Origin: Burkholderia vietnamiensis LMG 10929
Lineage (GTDB): Bacteria > Pseudomonadota > Gammaproteobacteria > Burkholderiales > Burkholderiaceae
Reading direction: 5' to 3'
Assembly: GCF_000959445.1 (NCBI RefSeq)
Contig: NZ_CP009631.1
Span: forward strand, 1,922,001 to 1,986,000
Length of the DNA stretch: 64,000 bases
Below the pieces are notes generated by a model. The model did no database searches. It was not told the DNA's origin and saw nothing but the letters and a program-made list of their open reading frames with translations. Positions 60,836 through 64,000 of the stretch are shown here, one piece after another. The first letter of the stretch is position 1; the number at the start of each line of letters is the position of its first letter. The position numbers and the translations under genes were made by a program.

Positions 60836-61879
60836 ATGTGGAGCTACATCCTCAAACGTCTGCTGCTGATGATTCCGACGCTCGTCGGCGTGCTCACGCT
60901 CACCTTCGCCGTGATCCAGTTCGTGCCGGGCGGCCCGGTCGAACAGGCCGTGCAGGAATTGCGCAAGGGCGCCACGGGCGAGGGCGCGGTGCCGTTCGGC
61001 ATGCGCGCGCATACCGGCGTCGACGCGCAGCAGCTCGCGCAGCTCAAGGCGCTGTACGGCTTCGACAAGCCGCCGCTCGAACGCTACTGGCTGATGCTCA
61101 AGCGCTTCGCGCGCTTCGATCTCGGCGACAGCTACTTCCGCCACCAGAGCGTCTGGTCGCTGATCGTGCAGAAGCTGCCGGTATCGATCAGCATCGGGCT
61201 GTGGACCTTCTTCCTCACGTATCTGATCTCGGTGCCGCTCGGCATCGCGAAGGCCGTGCGCAACGGCTCGCCGTTCGACGTCGCAACGAGCCTCGTCGTG
61301 CTGGTCGGCTATGCGATTCCCGGCTTCGTGCTCGGCGTGCTGCTGCTCGTGCTGTTCGGCGGCGGCTCGTTCTGGCAGCTGTTTCCGCTGCGCGGCCTCA
61401 CGTCGGACAACTTCTCGCAGCTGTCGCTGCTCGGCAAGGTGCTCGACTATCTGTGGCACATCGCGCTGCCGATCACCGCATCGGTCGTCGGCAGCTTCGC
61501 GGTCATCACGATGCTCACGAAGAACGCGTTCCTCGACGAGATCCGCAAGCAGTACGTGCTCACGGCGCGCGCGAAGGGGCTCACCGAGCGCACGGTGCTG
61601 TGGAAGCACGTGTTCCGCAACGCGATGCTGCCGCTGATCGTCGGCTTTCCGGCCGCCTTCATCGGCGCGTTCTTCACCGGCAGCCTGCTGATCGAGACGC
61701 TGTTCTCGCTCGACGGCCTCGGGCTGCTGTCGTACGAATCGGTCGTGCGGCGCGACTATCCGGTCGTGCTCGGCACGCTGTACCTGTTCACGCTGATCGG
61801 GCTCGCGACCAAGCTCGTCTCCGACCTCTGCTACGTGTGGGTCGACCCGCGCATTCAATTCGAAAACCTGGAGCGCTGA
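60836..61879 (+). CDS. yejB: peptide ABC transporter permease YejB
   Basis: A 347-residue inner-membrane permease with six helices. MWSYILKRLLLMIPTLVGVL is the usual DppB/OppB-type start and YVLTARAKGLTERTVLWKHV is the EAA loop that contacts the ATPase. Length matches E. coli YejB (364). 52 bp after yejA. Confidence 0.94.
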   Translation: MWSYILKRLLLMIPTLVGVLTLTFAVIQFVPGGPVEQAVQELRKGATGEGAVPFGMRAHTGVDAQQLAQLKALYGFDKPPLERYWLMLKRFARFDLGDSYFRHQSVWSLIVQKLPVSISIGLWTFFLTYLISVPLGIAKAVRNGSPFDVATSLVVLVGYAIPGFVLGVLLLVLFGGGSFWQLFPLRGLTSDNFSQLSLLGKVLDYLWHIALPITASVVGSFAVITMLTKNAFLDEIRKQYVLTARAKGLTERTVLWKHVFRNAMLPLIVGFPAAFIGAFFTGSLLIETLFSLDGLGLLSYESVVRRDYPVVLGTLYLFTLIGLATKLVSDLCYVWVDPRIQFENLER

Positions 61880-61880
61880 C

Positions 61881-61958
61881 ATGAAACCGTCCGTTCGCAC
61901 GCCGATCGCCGGCGCGCCTCTACGCCTGCCCGCGCGCGCCGGGCGAGGTGCGCGATGA
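61881..61958 (+). CDS. possible 25-residue coupling ORF between yejB and yejE
   Basis: ATG two bases after the yejB stop, reading MKPSVRTPIAGAPLRLPARA and five more residues. It ends in ATGA overlapping the yejE start at 61955. It may serve translational coupling or may be chance in GC-rich DNA. No similarity is recognised. Confidence 0.2.
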   Translation: MKPSVRTPIAGAPLRLPARAGRGAR

Positions 61959-63052
61959 GCCGGGCCATCGCGTCGTCCCGCATCGACGCCGCGCGGGCGC
62001 GCGTGTCGCCGTCGCCCGCGCGGCGTGTGTGGCAGCGCTTCCGCCAGCAACGGCTCGGCTACTGGAGCTTCGTGATCTTCGTCGTCGCATTCGCCGCGAG
62101 CCTCGCGGCGCCGCTGTGGTCCAACGACAAGCCGCTCGTCGTGCGCTATGACGGGCACACCTATTTCCCGATGTTCCATGCGTATCCGGAGACGACCTTC
62201 GGCGGCGACTTCCCGACGCCGGCCGATTATCTCGATCCGTACGTGCGCAAGCGCCTCGAAGCGCCGGGCAACTTCGCGATCTACCCGCCGAACCGCTATT
62301 ACTACGACACGCTGAACTACTTCTCGAACGTGCCGAACCCCGCGCCGCCGTCGCGCGCGAACTGGCTCGGCACCGACGCGCAGGGCCGCGATCTGCTCGC
62401 GCGCCTCGTGTACGGGTTTCGCGTGTCGGTCGAGTTCGCGCTGATCCTCACCGCCATCGGCACGCTGCTCGGCATCGCCGCGGGCGCGGTGCAGGGCTTC
62501 TTCGGCGGCCGCATCGACATCGTCGGGCAGCGTCTGATCGAAATCTGGAGCTCGTTGCCGGAGCTGTATCTGCTGATCATCTTCGCGTCGATCTTCGAGC
62601 CGAGCTTCCTGCTGCTGATCGTGCTGCTGTCGCTGTTCGGCTGGATCGGCCTCGCCGACTACGTGCGCGCCGAATTCCTGCGCAACCGCACGCAGGACTA
62701 CGTGCGCGCGGCCCGCGCGATGGGCCTCACGAACTGGCAGATCATCTGGCGCCACGTACTGCCGAACAGCATGACGCCGGTGATCACGTTTCTGCCGTTC
62801 CGGATGAGCGGCGCGATCCTCGCGCTCACGAGCCTCGATTTCCTCGGCCTCGGCGTGCCGCCGCCGACGCCGAGCCTCGGCGAACTGCTCGCGCAGGGCA
62901 AGGCCAATCTCGACGCGTGGTGGATCTCGCTGTCGACGTTCGGCGTGCTGGTCGCGACGCTGCTGTTGCTGACCTTCATGGGCGACGCACTGCGCAATGC
63001 GCTCGACACGCGGATCGCCGACTCGGTGCGCGCCGCAGGAGGCCAGCGATGA
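61955..63052 (+). CDS. yejE: peptide ABC transporter permease YejE
   Basis: A 365-residue inner-membrane permease, DppC/OppC type. First helix GYWSFVIFVVAFAASLAAPL; a large periplasmic loop follows (GHTYFPMFHAYPETTFGGDF), typical of YejE. NWLGTDAQGRDLLARLVYGF and the EAA loop YVRAARAMGLTNWQIIWRHV are present. Its stop overlaps the yejF start by 4 bp (ATGA). The N-terminal 35 residues are Arg-rich, so the true start could be slightly later. Confidence 0.94.
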   Translation: MSRAIASSRIDAARARVSPSPARRVWQRFRQQRLGYWSFVIFVVAFAASLAAPLWSNDKPLVVRYDGHTYFPMFHAYPETTFGGDFPTPADYLDPYVRKRLEAPGNFAIYPPNRYYYDTLNYFSNVPNPAPPSRANWLGTDAQGRDLLARLVYGFRVSVEFALILTAIGTLLGIAAGAVQGFFGGRIDIVGQRLIEIWSSLPELYLLIIFASIFEPSFLLLIVLLSLFGWIGLADYVRAEFLRNRTQDYVRAARAMGLTNWQIIWRHVLPNSMTPVITFLPFRMSGAILALTSLDFLGLGVPPPTPSLGELLAQGKANLDAWWISLSTFGVLVATLLLLTFMGDALRNALDTRIADSVRAAGGQR

Positions 63053-64000
63053 GCGCCATCGACGCCTCGCAGCCGGGCGAACCGCTGCTGTCGCTCGAGC
63101 ATCTGCACGTTCGCTTCGGCGACACGGTGGCCGTCGAGGACGTGACGCTCGCTATCGGTCGCGGCGAGCGCGTCGCGCTGGTCGGCGAGTCGGGCTCGGG
63201 CAAGAGCGTGACCGCGCTGTCGATCCTGCGGCTGCTGCGGGATGCGGACGTGAGCGGCACCATCCGCTTCGCCGGGCAGGATCTCGCCGGCAAGAGCGAG
63301 CGCGAGATGCGCGGGCTGCGCGGCTCGGACATCGCGATGATCTTCCAGGAGCCGATGACGGCGCTCAATCCGCTGTACACGGTCGGCGCGCAGATCGCCG
63401 AGACGATCGTGCTGCACGACGGCGTGACGGCCGGCGAAGCGCGCAAGCGCACGATTGCGCTGCTCGCCCGCACCGGCATCGCGGAGCCCGAGAAGCGCGT
63501 CGACAGCTACCCGCACGAGCTGTCGGGCGGCCAGCGGCAGCGCGCGATGATCGCGATGGCGCTCGCCTGCCGGCCGCGCCTGCTGCTGGCCGACGAGCCG
63601 ACCACCGCGCTCGACGTGACGATCCGCGCGCAGATCGTCGACCTGCTGCTCGAACTGCAGCGCGACGAGGCGGAAAAGCGCGGGATGGCGATCCTGCTGA
63701 TCACGCACGATCTGAACCTCGTGCGGCGCTTCGCCGAGCGGGTCGCCGTGATGGAGCACGGCAGGCTGGTCGAGAGCGGGCCGGTGGAGCGGATCTTCGC
63801 GCAGCCCGAGCATCCGTATACGCAGCGGCTGCTGAACAGCCGGCCGCAGCGCACGGTCGCGCCGGTGCTGCCGATCGCGCCGGTCGTGCTCGACGCGCGC
63901 CACGTCAGCGTGCAATTCGCGCGCAAGCGGCCGGGGCTGGCCGGCTGGTTCGGGACGCTGCCGGTGACGGCGGTGGATGACGTGTCCGTGTCGGTGCGGC
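63049..64000 (+). CDS. yejF: peptide ABC transporter ATP-binding protein YejF (3' end outside window)
   Basis: At least 317 residues of a protein that normally has two ABC domains (about 530-560). First domain: Walker [15 protein letters not shown]-loop [10 protein letters not shown], signature [15 protein letters not shown], Walker [13 protein letters not shown], and H-loop [23 protein letters not shown] is the oligopeptide-type extension. The second domain is just beginning at the window end. AGGAGG seven bases upstream of the ATG is a perfect ribosome site. Confidence 0.95.
   Translation, partial: MSAIDASQPGEPLLSLEHLHVRFGDTVAVEDVTLAIGRGERVALVGESGSGKSVTALSILRLLRDADVSGTIRFAGQDLAGKSEREMRGLRGSDIAMIFQEPMTALNPLYTVGAQIAETIVLHDGVTAGEARKRTIALLARTGIAEPEKRVDSYPHELSGGQRQRAMIAMALACRPRLLLADEPTTALDVTIRAQIVDLLLELQRDEAEKRGMAILLITHDLNLVRRFAERVAVMEHGRLVESGPVERIFAQPEHPYTQRLLNSRPQRTVAPVLPIAPVVLDARHVSVQFARKRPGLAGWFGTLPVTAVDDVSVSVR

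Overview
The window is high-GC (visibly about 65-68%) chromosomal DNA whose gene order and proteins point to a betaproteobacterium of the genus Burkholderia, most likely the B. cepacia complex. The pyrG-kdsA-eno-ftsB order, the lysC-tRNA-Ser neighbourhood, the cyoABCD operon and the Burkholderia-type VgrG support this. The genus is inferred from recognised protein families, not from a database search.

Layout. 1-2900: 3' part of comEC and an alpha/beta hydrolase. 3000-7500: pyrG, kdsA, eno, ftsB (CTP, Kdo, glycolysis, divisome). 7570-9584 (minus strand): lipoprotein, Hsp33 and gamma-carbonic-anhydrase-like protein. 9736-18888 (plus strand): ferritin-like protein, hydrolase, PHP phosphatase, YciO, site-2 protease, trpS, methyltransferase, dapA, bamC and a metallo-beta-lactamase protein. 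19049-28504: Ala/Ser-rich lipoprotein, RoxA-like oxygenase, slyD, metallophosphatase, mutS, a small membrane protein, an FAD oxidoreductase and suhB. 28808-40038: trmJ, cysE, the TPR-ppiA-ppiB-lpxH cluster, cysS, a 3-methyladenine glycosylase, accA, tilS and lysC. 40149-40242: tRNA-Ser(GCU).

40228-50341 is a roughly 10-kb island bounded by two identical 68-bp direct repeats. The repeat consists of the last 15 bases of the tRNA-Ser gene plus its terminator. The island carries a type VI secretion cassette: VgrG, a GxSxG-type lipase effector (Tle4-like), a Tli4-like immunity protein, a PAAR tip protein and a very short lipoprotein. It also carries an IS3 remnant and an IS256-family element split by an IS110-family element. 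No integrase is visible. The effector and immunity genes are noticeably more AT-rich than the surrounding chromosome.

50439-64000 returns to ordinary chromosome: a GMA12/MNN10-like glycosyltransferase, an orphan NuoM-like proton-translocating protein, cyoABCD (bo3 ubiquinol oxidase) with an FNR/ANR-like box upstream, a Pro/Tyr-repeat secreted protein, and the yejABEF peptide ABC transporter, whose last gene runs off the window end.

Most of the window is housekeeping. The island is the part worth close attention: an orphan VgrG-effector-immunity-PAAR module in a tRNA, apparently immobilised by IS activity, with a nested IS110 element that probably encodes a bridge RNA in its 247-bp non-coding end.
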